Below, piece after piece: positions 7,365 through 15,979 of a DNA stretch of 64,000 bases. The notes beneath the pieces were generated by a model, which saw nothing but the letters and a program-made list of their open reading frames with translations, did not search any database and had not been told where the DNA came from. The translations under genes and the position numbers were made by a program. This DNA comes from Solirubrobacteraceae bacterium (GTDB lineage: Bacteria; Actinomycetota; Thermoleophilia; Solirubrobacterales; Solirubrobacteraceae), in NCBI GenBank assembly GCA_017882405.1, contig JADGPO010000143.1, positions 42,055-106,054 of the forward strand, written 5' to 3'. Within the stretch, counting starts at the first letter, position 1. Each line of letters begins with the position of its first letter.

Positions 7365-9325
7365 TCGGCCGCGCCGGCCTCCACCAGCAACGTGGCCACG
7401 TCGGCCACCCGCAGGTCGGCGCCGGCGCCCTGCACGCCGTCGTCGAGCATCACGGTGCAGAACGGACAGGCCACGGCTAGCGTCCCCGCGCCGGTCCCCG
7501 CCGCCTCGCGCACCCGGTTGTCGTTGATCTGGTCGCCGCGCTCCTCCATCCACATGTGCGCGCCGCCCGCCCCGCAGCAGAACGTCTGCTTGCCGCTGCG
7601 CTCCATCTCCACCGGCTGCCCGACGGCGGACACCAACTCGCGCGGCGGCGCGAGCACGTCGTTGTGGCGGGCCAGGTAGCAGGAGTCGTGATAGGTGACG
7701 CTGAGCCCCTCGTCCTTACGGGGCGTGAGGTTGCCGTCGGCGACCAGCCGGGCCAGCACCTCGGTGTGGTGGATCACCTCGTAGTGGCCGCCGAAGTCGG
7801 GGTACTCGTTGCCCAGCGTGTTGAAGCAGTGCGGGCAGTTGGCGATGATCTTGGTCACCCCGGCCTCGTTGAGCGTCTCCACGTTCTGCTCGGCGAAGCC
7901 CTGGAACACGTACTCGTTGCCCATTCGCCGCGCCGGGTCACCGGTGCAGGCCTCGCGCGCACCGAGGATCGCGAAGTCGACGCCCGCCTTCTGCAGCAGC
8001 CTGGCCGTGTTCTCCGCGGTCGCGCGCGCCCGCTCGTCGAACGAGCTCGCGCAACCCACCCAGTACAGGTACTCGGGAGCGGTCTCGCCGGGCTCCAGGA
8101 TCCGGATCCCCAGACCGTCCGCCCAGTCGGCGCGCTCTGACTGCGCCTTGCCCCACGGGTTGGAGGATCGCTCGATGTCGCGCAGCATCGGCTCGGCCTC
8201 GGACGGGAAGCTCGAGTCGACCATCAAGAGGTGCCGGCGCAGATCGACGATGTGGTCGACGTGCTCGATCGACACCGGGCAGGCCTGCACGCACGCGCCA
8301 CAGGTCACGCAGTCCCACACGGACTCCTCGGGGACGGCGGTGGGCACCAGAGATGTCAGATCCAGCGGCTTGTCGCTGTCTCGCGGCTTGACGAGCGCTG
8401 CTCCGTCGGCGAACACCTGGTCGCGCAGCCCCATGATTAGCAGCTTGGGCGAGAGCACTTTCCCCGTCGCGAATGCCGGACAGACGTCCTGACAGCGGCC
8501 GCACTCGGTGCAGGAGAAGGTGTCGAGCATCTCCTTCCATGTCAAATCGGCGGCCGTGCCGGCGCCGAAGCGGATGTCCTCCTCCGGGACATCCGGGTCG
8601 TCGAAGCGCAGCGTCTCGAGCTTGCCGCCCGGTCCCGTGCGCCCGTACCAGACGTTGAACGCGGCGCTGGCGATGTGCAGATGCTTGGAGTGCGGCAGGT
8701 ACGCGAGGAAGACGAGGATCGTGATCACGTGCGCCCAGACGAACACGCGCTCCAGCACTCGGGTGGTGCCATCGCGCGCGAACGGGTGCGAGAGCAGGTG
8801 CGACACCGGCGCCGACGAGGCCGGCCACTCGTTGAGACCGAGGGCGATCCGCGTGGCGTGCCAGAGGAGCAGCGTGGCTGCGATCGTCGCGATCAGGGCC
8901 AGGATCAGGTCTGCCTCCCCGAGGTGGCTGCCCTCGAAGCGCCGCGGCCTCTGCACCTTGCGGATCCACAGGGCGCTGACCACGCCGATCAGGACCAGCA
9001 CGGCGAACAGGTCGACGAGGAACGCGTACCAGCCCTGATCGCCCAGCCACGGGAACGTGGCGTGCTTGGAGACGACGCCGATCATGGCGATCACGATCGT
9101 CGGACCCAGCACGAGGAATCCCCAGAAGATGAAGGCGTGGATCAACCCCGGGCCGATCCGCTGCAGCAGCTTGCGCTGCCCGAGCACGATCGTGGCCTCG
9201 TTGCGCACACGCCGCTCCCGGTCGCCAGTGCGCGTGACCGGGGCGGCGGAGCGCACCAGCTCAACGAGGAACCGCACGCGCAGCGCGAACAACGTCCCGC
9301 TCGCCGCCAGCAACGCGGCGATCAC
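7361..9325 (-). CDS. Membrane-bound Fe-S oxidoreductase with CCG domains (DgcB/EtfQO-like)
   Basis: The 654-residue protein begins with a NarI-like membrane part of about four to five helices. Two ferredoxin clusters follow (CTECGRCQDVCP and CVTCGACVQACP), then two cysteine-rich CCG domains (NCPHCFNTLGNEYP, CCGAGGAHMWMEE, ACPFCTVMLDDG). This domain order is known from proteins that take electrons from an electron-transferring flavoprotein to the quinone pool, such as DgcB of dimethylglycine catabolism. EtfA, EtfB and a dimethylglycine-type dehydrogenase follow directly upstream on the same strand, so the electron path dehydrogenase-ETF-this protein-quinone is well supported. The start lies 20 bases after the etfA stop. 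Confidence 0.88.
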   Translation of the reverse strand: MIAALLAASGTLFALRVRFLVELVRSAAPVTRTGDRERRVRNEATIVLGQRKLLQRIGPGLIHAFIFWGFLVLGPTIVIAMIGVVSKHATFPWLGDQGWYAFLVDLFAVLVLIGVVSALWIRKVQRPRRFEGSHLGEADLILALIATIAATLLLWHATRIALGLNEWPASSAPVSHLLSHPFARDGTTRVLERVFVWAHVITILVFLAYLPHSKHLHIASAAFNVWYGRTGPGGKLETLRFDDPDVPEEDIRFGAGTAADLTWKEMLDTFSCTECGRCQDVCPAFATGKVLSPKLLIMGLRDQVFADGAALVKPRDSDKPLDLTSLVPTAVPEESVWDCVTCGACVQACPVSIEHVDHIVDLRRHLLMVDSSFPSEAEPMLRDIERSSNPWGKAQSERADWADGLGIRILEPGETAPEYLYWVGCASSFDERARATAENTARLLQKAGVDFAILGAREACTGDPARRMGNEYVFQGFAEQNVETLNEAGVTKIIANCPHCFNTLGNEYPDFGGHYEVIHHTEVLARLVADGNLTPRKDEGLSVTYHDSCYLARHNDVLAPPRELVSAVGQPVEMERSGKQTFCCGAGGAHMWMEERGDQINDNRVREAAGTGAGTLAVACPFCTVMLDDGVQGAGADLRVADVATLLVEAGAAD

Positions 9326-9345
9326 GACCGCGGCGACGACGACGC

Positions 9346-10218
9346 CTATGACCCTCGAGCCTTCCTGATCTCGGCCGAGATCGCCGGAACCACCTCGTGC
9401 AGGTCGCCGATCACGGCGTAGTCGGCGCCGGCGAAGATCGACGCCTCGCCATCGGGGTTGATCGCCAGCAGGCGCTTGGCGCCCTTGACACCCGCCATGT
9501 GCTGCGTGGCGCCGCTGATTCCGCAGGCGATGTAGATCTCAGGCGAGACCTTGCTCCCGGTCTGGCCGACCTGGTCGGAGTGCGGCCGCCAGCCGGCGCT
9601 GGTCACCGCGCGCGAGCAGCCCACGGCTCCGCCCAGCAGCTCGGCCAGCTCCTCGATCACCGAGAACCCCTCCGCCGAGCCCACGCCGCGACCGCCGGAG
9701 ACGACCACGTCGGCATCGGTCAGCGAGACGCCGGACGTCGACTCCGGGATCTGCTCGCTGACGTGCACGACGCGGTCCGCGTCCGAGCCGGTAGCCGTGA
9801 CCGTCTCCACTTCATCAATCGGCTCGGCGGCGACGGCGTGGGCGGCGCTGGTCAGCAACAGCGGCGAGCCGTGCACCTGGGCCTCCTCCAGCAGCGAGCC
9901 GCCCCAACGCACGCGCGTCACGGTCGCGGGAGCGCCGGGCGTCACCGACACGCAGTTGGCGGCCATCGGCTGGTCGAGCTTGGCCGCCACGTGCGCCAGG
10001 ATCTCGTTGCCCCGCTCCGAGCCGGGCGCCACGACGGCGGAGGCGCCACGTGACTGGGCGAGCTCCACCAGCGTCTGCGCCCATGCCGCCGGGGCATAGC
10101 CGCCGCTCGGATCGATCGCGACCGGGGCGACATCCCCGTCGATCGACCGTGCCATCACCACGGCCTGCTGGGAGAGCTCATCGCTCGGATCCTCGACGAA
10201 GGCCAGGACGGTCATCAC
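9346..10218 (-). CDS. etfA: Electron transfer flavoprotein alpha subunit
   Basis: The protein is 290 residues. The N-terminal nucleotide-binding-like domain ends around residue 160. The C-terminal FAD domain carries VVSGGRGVGSAEGF, the conserved GQTGSKVSPEIYIACGISG and LLAINPDGEASIF. It partners EtfB, whose stop overlaps its start (ATGATGA). ETF accepts electrons one at a time from flavin dehydrogenases in the cytoplasm. Here the donor should be the 845-residue dehydrogenase and the acceptor the membrane Fe-S protein. Confidence 0.95.
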   Translation of the reverse strand: MMTVLAFVEDPSDELSQQAVVMARSIDGDVAPVAIDPSGGYAPAAWAQTLVELAQSRGASAVVAPGSERGNEILAHVAAKLDQPMAANCVSVTPGAPATVTRVRWGGSLLEEAQVHGSPLLLTSAAHAVAAEPIDEVETVTATGSDADRVVHVSEQIPESTSGVSLTDADVVVSGGRGVGSAEGFSVIEELAELLGGAVGCSRAVTSAGWRPHSDQVGQTGSKVSPEIYIACGISGATQHMAGVKGAKRLLAINPDGEASIFAGADYAVIGDLHEVVPAISAEIRKARGS

Positions 10219-10976
10219 ATCACCCCGATCGACTGGAGGATCTCCACCACGGCCGGCGCGGCCTCGGGGCCGCGTCCCAGGACCTCGGCCTGCTTGCTGG
10301 AGCTCGGTGCAAGCACCAGGCGCACCATCGCCAGCCGGGGCTCAGGCCGGGTCGGCTGCAAGGTCTCGATCGGCTTGCGCTTGGCGCGCATCCGGCCGGG
10401 CACCGACGGATAGCGCGGCAGATTGATGCCCTCCTTGACCGACACCACCGCCGGCGCCGGTACCAGGTAGACATCGCGCCCGGCGGAGGTCTCCTGCTCG
10501 CAGCGCAGCGTGGCGCCGTCGCCCTCCACGCCTATGGCCTTGATGCCGTTGACGACCGGCAGGCCGAGTGCCTGGGCGACGCGAATCTGGACCTGGAAGT
10601 TGCCGGAGTCGGCCGACTCGTTGCCGAACAGGATCAGATCGAACGGCTCGGGCTGGGCGCGGATCGCCTCGACGATCGCCGCCGCCGTCGCCTGCGGGTC
10701 CCGCTCGCTGCCATCGGTGACGAGGTGGATGCCCTTGTCGATGCCGATCGCCATCAGGTCGCGCAGCTGCTCCTCGGCCTCGGCCGGGCCCAGCGTCAGC
10801 GCCGTGGAGGAGCCGCCGTGCTGCTCCACCAGCCGGACCGCCTCCTCGGCGCCGCACTCCTCGTGCGGGGAGACGGTGAACCCGAGGTGACGCGTCTGGA
10901 TCGCCTGTTCGTCCTCGGTGAGCGTGATTTTGCCGCCGGTCAGCGGCACGCGCTTGACGCAGACCAGGACGTTCAT
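10215..10976 (-). CDS. etfB: Electron transfer flavoprotein beta subunit
   Basis: The 253-residue EtfB has VLVCVKRVPLTGG at the N-terminus, DEQAIQTRHLGF, the AMP/FAD-binding GNESADSGNFQVQIRVAQALGLP region split over the centre, and VVSVKEGINLPRYPS. The ATG at 10976 abuts the stop of the upstream dehydrogenase with no gap, so translation is coupled. It forms the heterodimer with the EtfA encoded next. Confidence 0.95.
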   Translation of the reverse strand: MNVLVCVKRVPLTGGKITLTEDEQAIQTRHLGFTVSPHEECGAEEAVRLVEQHGGSSTALTLGPAEAEEQLRDLMAIGIDKGIHLVTDGSERDPQATAAAIVEAIRAQPEPFDLILFGNESADSGNFQVQIRVAQALGLPVVNGIKAIGVEGDGATLRCEQETSAGRDVYLVPAPAVVSVKEGINLPRYPSVPGRMRAKRKPIETLQPTRPEPRLAMVRLVLAPSSSKQAEVLGRGPEAAPAVVEILQSIGVM

Positions 10977-13514
10977 CTAGGACCGCACCCGGGAGTTATC
11001 GGGATCAAAGACCGGGGTCGAGTCGATCGTCTGGACGGTCACCGGGTACTGCTCACCCATGTACTGGACCTTGAGTTGGTTGCCCACCGTGGCCTGCTCG
11101 GGCGACAGGTAGCCCATCAGGATGTACTTGCCGATCGAGGGACCCGCACCGGCGCTGGTCACGTACGAGCGCCGGCCCTTGGCGTCGGTGATGGGCTCGC
11201 CGTCGGCCGTCAGGATCGGCTCGCCGCCCATCATGTAGCGCTTGACGCCGGCGCTCGAGGTGTGGTCGTCGACGGTCAGTGTGCACATGCTCGCCGCCGG
11301 CACCTCGGAGCGTTGGCGGACGTGGGCCTCCTTGCCGACGAAGTCCTGGTCCTTGACCTTGCCCCAGTCCATGCCGGCCTCCACGACGTCGTACTCGCCC
11401 TCCAGCTCGGCGCCGTAGGCCCGGTAGCACTTCTCCAGGCGACCGGTCGAGCCGTAGACGCCGGCGCCGACGGGCACCGCGCCGTGCGGCAGGCCGGCCT
11501 CGGCGATCGTGTCCCACAGCTTGGCGCCCTGCTCGATCGGGACGTACAGCTCCCAGCCGAGGTCGCCGACGTAGGAGATCCGGCTGGCGATGACCTCCAG
11601 CGAGCCGACCTCGATCGCCTTCCAGCGCCCGAACGCCAGGCCCTCGTTGGAGACGTCGCCGCCCGTCACGCTGGAGAGGATGTCGCGTGCGCGTGGGCCC
11701 CAGAGCCCGAGCGTGGTCAGAGAGCTGGTGCGGTCGTGAATCTGCACCGACCCGTCAGCCGGGAGGTGGTCGGAGAACCACTTCAGGTCCGACATCCCCC
11801 AGGCGCCGCCGGTGACGACGCGGAACACGTCGTCGGCAATCCGCATGATCGTCAGGTCGGCCTTGAAGCCGCCGCTCGGCGTGAGGATCGGCGTGTAGAC
11901 GACGCGGCCGACCGGCACGTCGATCTGGCGCATGGCCACTCGCTGGACCACATCCAGCGCGCACGGCCCGGTGACGTCGAAGATGCAGAACGCCGTCAGA
12001 TCGGTGTAGCCGGCCCGGTCGCGCAGAGCGAGGTGCTCAGCATTGACGAGCGGCGACCACCAGCGCGACTCCCACTCGGCCTCGCGCCGCGTCACCTGAT
12101 CGCCGAACTCCTCCAGGAGCGGCGCGTTTGACTCATACCACTGCGGGCGCTCCCAGCCGGCGGCCTCGTAGAAGACGGCTTGGAGCTCCTGTTCGCGCTC
12201 GTAGTACGGCGACAGCTTCACGCGGCGATCGGACTCCCACTGCTCGGCGGGATGGACGATCCCGTACATCTTGTTAAAGCCCTCCGACGCCCGGGCCTGG
12301 ATGTGGGCCTTCGTCTTCTGGTGCGGATAGGCGCGGGCGATGTTGGAGTCATAAATATCGATTTCAGACTCGCCCTTTACCATCAGCTCGGCCACCGTCT
12401 TGCCACTGCCCGGCCCCTCCTTGATCCAGATCGCGGCCGCCGACCACAGGCCCTTGACCTCGGGCGTCTCGCCGATCAGCGGCAGCCCGTCGTGCGTTAC
12501 CGACAGCAGGCCGTTGATCGCGTAGCGCTGCCCGACGGTCTCGTCGCCGACGAGCTCGGGCATCAGCTCCAGCGCCTGCTCCAGCTGCAGCTCGAAGTCG
12601 GCCTGGGTGAACGGAAGCTCGGTGGGGCTGAGGGCGGACTCCTCGATCGAGGGGATCTCGTCGGAGTCCATCAGGATCGGGCGGTGCGCGTAGGAGCCGA
12701 TCTCGAGCCCTCCCCCGTCCTGGCGCTCGTACATGTTGGTGTCCATGTCGCGCACGATCGGATAATCGACGAGCGTCTTGGCGTCGGCGAAGCGCGGCAC
12801 GGGACCGATGTCGATCATCTGGTGAACGGCCGGGGTCAGCGGAATGTTGGCGCCGGCCATCCGGGCGATCCGCGGGCTCCAGCAACCGCACGCGATGACG
12901 ACACGGTCGGCCTCGATGTCGCCCTTGGTCGTGCGCACCCGCCGGATCTGCCCGTGCTCGACGTCGAGTCCCAGAACCTCGGTGTTGGCCGCCAGCGTCA
13001 TCCCCGCCTCGACGGCGCGTTCGCGCATGATCGTCGCCGCGCGCAGCGAGTCGACCACCCCTGCACCGGGCGTGTAGAAGCCGCCCAGCAGGAGCTCCTC
13101 GTTGATGAACGGGACCAGCTCCTTGATCTCCGCGGGCGTTACCAGCGACACGGGCTCGATCCCCCATGTCTTGGCCGAGACCATCCGCCGGTTGAGCTCC
13201 TGCATGCGCTCCTCGGTCCGCGCCACCTCGATGCCGCCGCATTCCAGGTAGACGTCGAGGTGCTTGTACTGGCGCATGCTCTCCTTCGTCAGCGCCGTCA
13301 TCTCCTTGGAGTGGTCGACGGGGAAGATGAAGTTCGAGGCATGCCCGGTGGAGCCGCCGGGGTTGGGCAGCGGGCCCTTGTCGAGCAGCGTGATCTCGGT
13401 CTCGCCGAGCTGGGTCAGGTGATAGGCGACGCTGTTGCCGACGATGCCCGCGCCGATGATGACGACGCGCTGACGAGCGGGCAGCGGGTGGGAGGGAGCC
13501 GTATTAGTAGCCAC
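10977..13514 (-). CDS. Dimethylglycine/sarcosine dehydrogenase-type FAD oxidoreductase with GcvT domain
   Basis: The 845-residue protein has an N-terminal DAO domain (dinucleotide motif VVIIGAGIVGNSVAYHL near residues 18-34; SGKTVAELMVKG closing the domain at about 370). A linker is followed by a C-terminal aminomethyltransferase (GcvT) domain with FDVTGPCALDVVQRV, LGLWGPRARDIL and DLGWELYVP. Enzymes of this build oxidise N-methyl groups of dimethylglycine or sarcosine and transfer the C1 unit to tetrahydrofolate. The start is GTG 13514 with a promoter just upstream. It leads the operon followed by etfB, etfA and the membrane oxidoreductase. Substrate choice among N-methylglycines is inferred. 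Confidence 0.9.
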   Translation of the reverse strand: MATNTAPSHPLPARQRVVIIGAGIVGNSVAYHLTQLGETEITLLDKGPLPNPGGSTGHASNFIFPVDHSKEMTALTKESMRQYKHLDVYLECGGIEVARTEERMQELNRRMVSAKTWGIEPVSLVTPAEIKELVPFINEELLLGGFYTPGAGVVDSLRAATIMRERAVEAGMTLAANTEVLGLDVEHGQIRRVRTTKGDIEADRVVIACGCWSPRIARMAGANIPLTPAVHQMIDIGPVPRFADAKTLVDYPIVRDMDTNMYERQDGGGLEIGSYAHRPILMDSDEIPSIEESALSPTELPFTQADFELQLEQALELMPELVGDETVGQRYAINGLLSVTHDGLPLIGETPEVKGLWSAAAIWIKEGPGSGKTVAELMVKGESEIDIYDSNIARAYPHQKTKAHIQARASEGFNKMYGIVHPAEQWESDRRVKLSPYYEREQELQAVFYEAAGWERPQWYESNAPLLEEFGDQVTRREAEWESRWWSPLVNAEHLALRDRAGYTDLTAFCIFDVTGPCALDVVQRVAMRQIDVPVGRVVYTPILTPSGGFKADLTIMRIADDVFRVVTGGAWGMSDLKWFSDHLPADGSVQIHDRTSSLTTLGLWGPRARDILSSVTGGDVSNEGLAFGRWKAIEVGSLEVIASRISYVGDLGWELYVPIEQGAKLWDTIAEAGLPHGAVPVGAGVYGSTGRLEKCYRAYGAELEGEYDVVEAGMDWGKVKDQDFVGKEAHVRQRSEVPAASMCTLTVDDHTSSAGVKRYMMGGEPILTADGEPITDAKGRRSYVTSAGAGPSIGKYILMGYLSPEQATVGNQLKVQYMGEQYPVTVQTIDSTPVFDPDNSRVRS

Positions 13515-13521
13515 GGGCCCT

Positions 13522-13551
13522 GATATATCAGATGCAGGTCAGGCCCGTCAA
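13522..13551 (-). promoter_or_regulatory. Promoter of the dimethylglycine-type dehydrogenase operon, overlapping a palindrome
   Basis: On the minus strand TTGACG (13551-13546) is followed after 16 or 18 bases by GATATA or TATATC inside the perfect 12-base palindrome CTGATATATCAG (13520-13531). The GTG start lies 5 bases beyond the palindrome, leaving no room for a ribosome site, so a leaderless message is likely. The -35 hexamer is identical to that of the iclR promoter at the other end of the module. The palindrome could also be a repressor site. Confidence 0.5.
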
Positions 13552-13625
13552 CCTCGTCGCCCGCCCGGTCCGCAGGTACACTTCCGCGGCGGCCCGCGGC
13601 AAAAACAAGCGGACAGGGGAAGGTT

Positions 13626-14294
13626 ATGGGTTTCGACGTACGTCGCCGTAGTGCTTGCCTGGCTGTCGGCGCCATGACGCTGTTGGCGTCCGGGGCGCTC
13701 GCCGCCCAGTCATCAGCCGCTCGGATCGCGCTCAACGCGGGCTGCTATCTGAACACCGACCGGTCCACCGCGAAGGTGACGATCGTCGGCAGCGGGTTCT
13801 TTCCGTCCAGCAGCGTCGACATCGGCGGCGGCGTCTTCGGGAACGTGACCACCGACCCCGCTGGCAACTTCCTGACGACGGTGCGGGCTCCGCACGCCAC
13901 GATCAAGCCCGGGGCGAGGAGGTTCAACGTGACCGCTTCCGATGAGAACTTCGACACCGGCCAGAAGGTGACGGCGTCGACGACGGGCCACTACACGATG
14001 GCCGGCGTCGCCTTCAGCGACAACTTCGTCGGCTTCGGCAAGCGACTCACCTACTTCTTCGGGGGCTTCCGGCCCGGCAAGCAGATCTACGGGCATTACT
14101 TCATCGGCAGGCGGCAGACCGGCCGCAAGCGCTTCGGCAAGGCGGCCGCCCCGTGCGGGACGCTGAAGGCCAAGGCGACCGGCTACCCGGTCTCCAGCGC
14201 CCACCCGGACAAGTGGACCGTATTCTTCGACAACGTCAAGAAGTTCAGCAAGCGCGCGATCCCGACCTACGCCTACGCGTTCCATAAGGTCTAG
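13626..14294 (+). CDS. Secreted protein of unknown function, paralogue A
   Basis: The 222-residue protein has a signal peptide: basic MGFDVRRRS, hydrophobic core to about residue 25, likely cleavage after ALAAQSSAA. The mature part is beta-rich with SGFFPSSSVDIGGGVFG and RPGKQIYGHYFIG, then a shared AAAPCGTLKAKATGYP motif. It is a clear paralogue of the next gene (same signal start, NAGCY, PGK-IYGHY and APCGTLK motifs). I do not recognise a named family; the early stretch resembles extracellular beta-sandwich (IPT-like) repeats. The ribosome site AGGGGAAGG precedes the ATG. Two cysteines could form one disulphide outside the cell. Confidence 0.75.
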   Translation: MGFDVRRRSACLAVGAMTLLASGALAAQSSAARIALNAGCYLNTDRSTAKVTIVGSGFFPSSSVDIGGGVFGNVTTDPAGNFLTTVRAPHATIKPGARRFNVTASDENFDTGQKVTASTTGHYTMAGVAFSDNFVGFGKRLTYFFGGFRPGKQIYGHYFIGRRQTGRKRFGKAAAPCGTLKAKATGYPVSSAHPDKWTVFFDNVKKFSKRAIPTYAYAFHKV

Positions 14295-14383
14295 ACCTTG
14301 ATGGGCCCGGGCCATCGGGGGTCCGGGTCCCCGCGGTGCCCGTAGACTTGCGCCGCTAGCAACCATCGGACAAGGGAGCCGCC

Positions 14384-15076
14384 ATGCGTCTTGATGTTCG
14401 TCGCCGTACCACGAACTTGTCGCTGGGCGCCGTGGCGGCGCTCTCCTTTGGCGGGCTGGCCGGCACCGCATCGGCCGCCGAGCTCACGGTCAACGCCGGC
14501 TGCTACGTGATCGCCGGCAAGAACGCTCCGCCGATGGAGTTCACCGGCAGTGGTTACACGCCCGGCGACAGCGTCCTCATCTCCAGCCGCGACGGGACGG
14601 TCGACGCCAGCGTGAAGGCCGACGCCCAGGGGCATATCAGCGGCCGCGCCGACGCCCCCACGCCGTACTTCGCCACGCCGGGCGCCAAGAAGATCGGCCT
14701 CACGGCCTCCGACCAGACGCCGACCGGCAAGACGATCACCGCGAGGACCACCGTCAACGTGACCGAGCTGGGCTGGGAGCACGGATCGACCAAGCGCCAG
14801 CCCGGCCTGCGCGCGCTCACCGAGAAGACCAACTGGTCGTTCTCCGGCTTTGAGCCGGGCAAGATGATCTACGGGCACTACCTGTACCAGGGCAAGCAGG
14901 TGGCGCTGGCCAAGTTCGGGCTCGCCGCGGCTCCCTGCGGGACGCTCAAGGTGCGCGCCCGCCTGTACCCGGCCACTCCCCGTCATTCCAGCTACTCGAT
15001 CCAGTACGACGACAGCCAGCCGTACAGCATGAAGTCCCGGCCGAAGATCATCGGTCCGCTCAAGCTGAGCGTGTAA
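14384..15076 (+). CDS. Secreted protein of unknown function, paralogue B
   Basis: The 230-residue protein has a signal peptide with MRLDVRRRTT followed by a hydrophobic run ending near GTASAAE. The mature part contains VNAGCYVIAG, SGYTPGDSVLIS, FEPGKMIYGHYLYQGK and AAPCGTLKVRARLYP, each alignable to paralogue A 90 bases upstream. The two differ through most other positions, so the duplication is old. The ribosome site AAGGGAGCC precedes the ATG. The function is unknown; the export signal and paired cysteines suggest a cell-surface or extracellular role. Confidence 0.75.
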   Translation: MRLDVRRRTTNLSLGAVAALSFGGLAGTASAAELTVNAGCYVIAGKNAPPMEFTGSGYTPGDSVLISSRDGTVDASVKADAQGHISGRADAPTPYFATPGAKKIGLTASDQTPTGKTITARTTVNVTELGWEHGSTKRQPGLRALTEKTNWSFSGFEPGKMIYGHYLYQGKQVALAKFGLAAAPCGTLKVRARLYPATPRHSSYSIQYDDSQPYSMKSRPKIIGPLKLSV

Positions 15077-15127
15077 CCCTGCCGCGTCGTCACCGCATGC
15101 TCGCCGGGACGCTGCGAGCATGCGGCC

Positions 15128-15685
15128 ATGGCGATCGACAAGCAGCGGCTGCTGGCCGGCGAGCCATACTCATCAAACGCCGAGGACCTCCGCGCTGACC
15201 GGCATCGCGCGCGCCTGCTCACCGAGCGCCTGAACGCTCTCAGCGCCTCCGAGCCCGGCCGGCGCTGGGCGATCCTCGGCGAGCTGCTGGGGGCGCTGGG
15301 CGATCAGACCGAGATCCTGTCCCCGTTTCAGTGCGATTACGGCTACCAGATCTCGGTCGGCGCGCGCACGTTCGTCAACTTCGGCGCCGTGATCCTCGAT
15401 TCGGGGCCGGTGTCGATCGGCGATGACGTACAGATCGGCCCGGGGGTGCAACTGGTCACCCCCTCCCACCCCCTCGACGCCGGCGAGCGCCGGACGGGCC
15501 TCGAGTGGGGTGCGCCGATCACAATCGAGGACGACGCGTGGCTGGCCACCGCCGTGATCGTGTGTCCGGGGGTGACGATCGGCACCGGCTGCGTGATCGG
15601 CGCCGGGAGCGTGGTGACCCGGGACATGCCGGCCCGCCACCTGTGCTTCGGCAACCCCTGCCGGCCGGTGCGCCCGATCGACTGA
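15128..15685 (+). CDS. Maltose/nodulation-type O-acetyltransferase (hexapeptide family)
   Basis: The 185-residue protein has the Maa/NodL layout. The N-terminal maltose-acetyltransferase domain includes LLAGEPYSSNAEDLRADR; the left-handed beta-helix follows with ISVGARTFVNFGAVILDSGPV, IGDDVQIGPGVQLVTPSHPLD and the terminal VIGAGSVVTRDMPAR and GNPCRPVRPID. It transfers acetyl from acetyl-CoA to a sugar or similar hydroxyl. The His in SHPLD is the usual catalytic base. It stands alone; its 3' end abuts a decayed transporter gene on the other strand. Confidence 0.88.
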   Translation: MAIDKQRLLAGEPYSSNAEDLRADRHRARLLTERLNALSASEPGRRWAILGELLGALGDQTEILSPFQCDYGYQISVGARTFVNFGAVILDSGPVSIGDDVQIGPGVQLVTPSHPLDAGERRTGLEWGAPITIEDDAWLATAVIVCPGVTIGTGCVIGAGSVVTRDMPARHLCFGNPCRPVRPID

Positions 15686-15898
15686 CCGGCGGCCAGGCAC
15701 GACAGCACGAACGGCCCACTGACGCCGGCGGCATCGATCGCCGCTCCGCCCAGCGCCGAGCCGATCGCCAGACCGACGATGAGAGAGGAAGCCGCCCAGG
15801 TGAACGCCTCGTCCCTGGGGCAGGCGGCCGATGAGCGCGGTCGTGAACACTCGAGCGCAACCGGGTATGGAGAGCACTGAGCGATACTTCGCGACCAT
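15686..15898 (-). pseudogene. MFS transporter remnant (N-terminal and C-terminal ends joined by a deletion)
   Basis: Read on the minus strand, ATG 15898 opens a typical MFS beginning (MVAKYRSVLSIPGCARVF, then TTALIGRLPQG). About 85 bases in, the frame shifts and the text becomes DEAFTWAASSLIVGLAIGS and ALGGAAIDAAGVSGPF, which is characteristic of a transmembrane segment near the C-terminus of drug-efflux-type MFS proteins. Roughly 300 residues are missing between the two. The 3' end runs into the acetyltransferase gene. Both the deletion and the frameshift argue against function. Confidence 0.7.
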
Positions 15899-15979
15899 CG
15901 GGCCAGCGTAGCCCTACCAGTGGCCCATCCTGTGAGTCCGTTGCGCTGAGAGCCCGGCCAAACTTCAAGGAGAGAGCCA

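Noticed and set aside
10050..12131. Long plus-strand open frames opposite etfB, etfA and the dehydrogenase
   Set aside because: These are mirror frames of conserved minus-strand proteins, rich in Arg, His and Gly-Asp runs typical of antisense GC-rich DNA.
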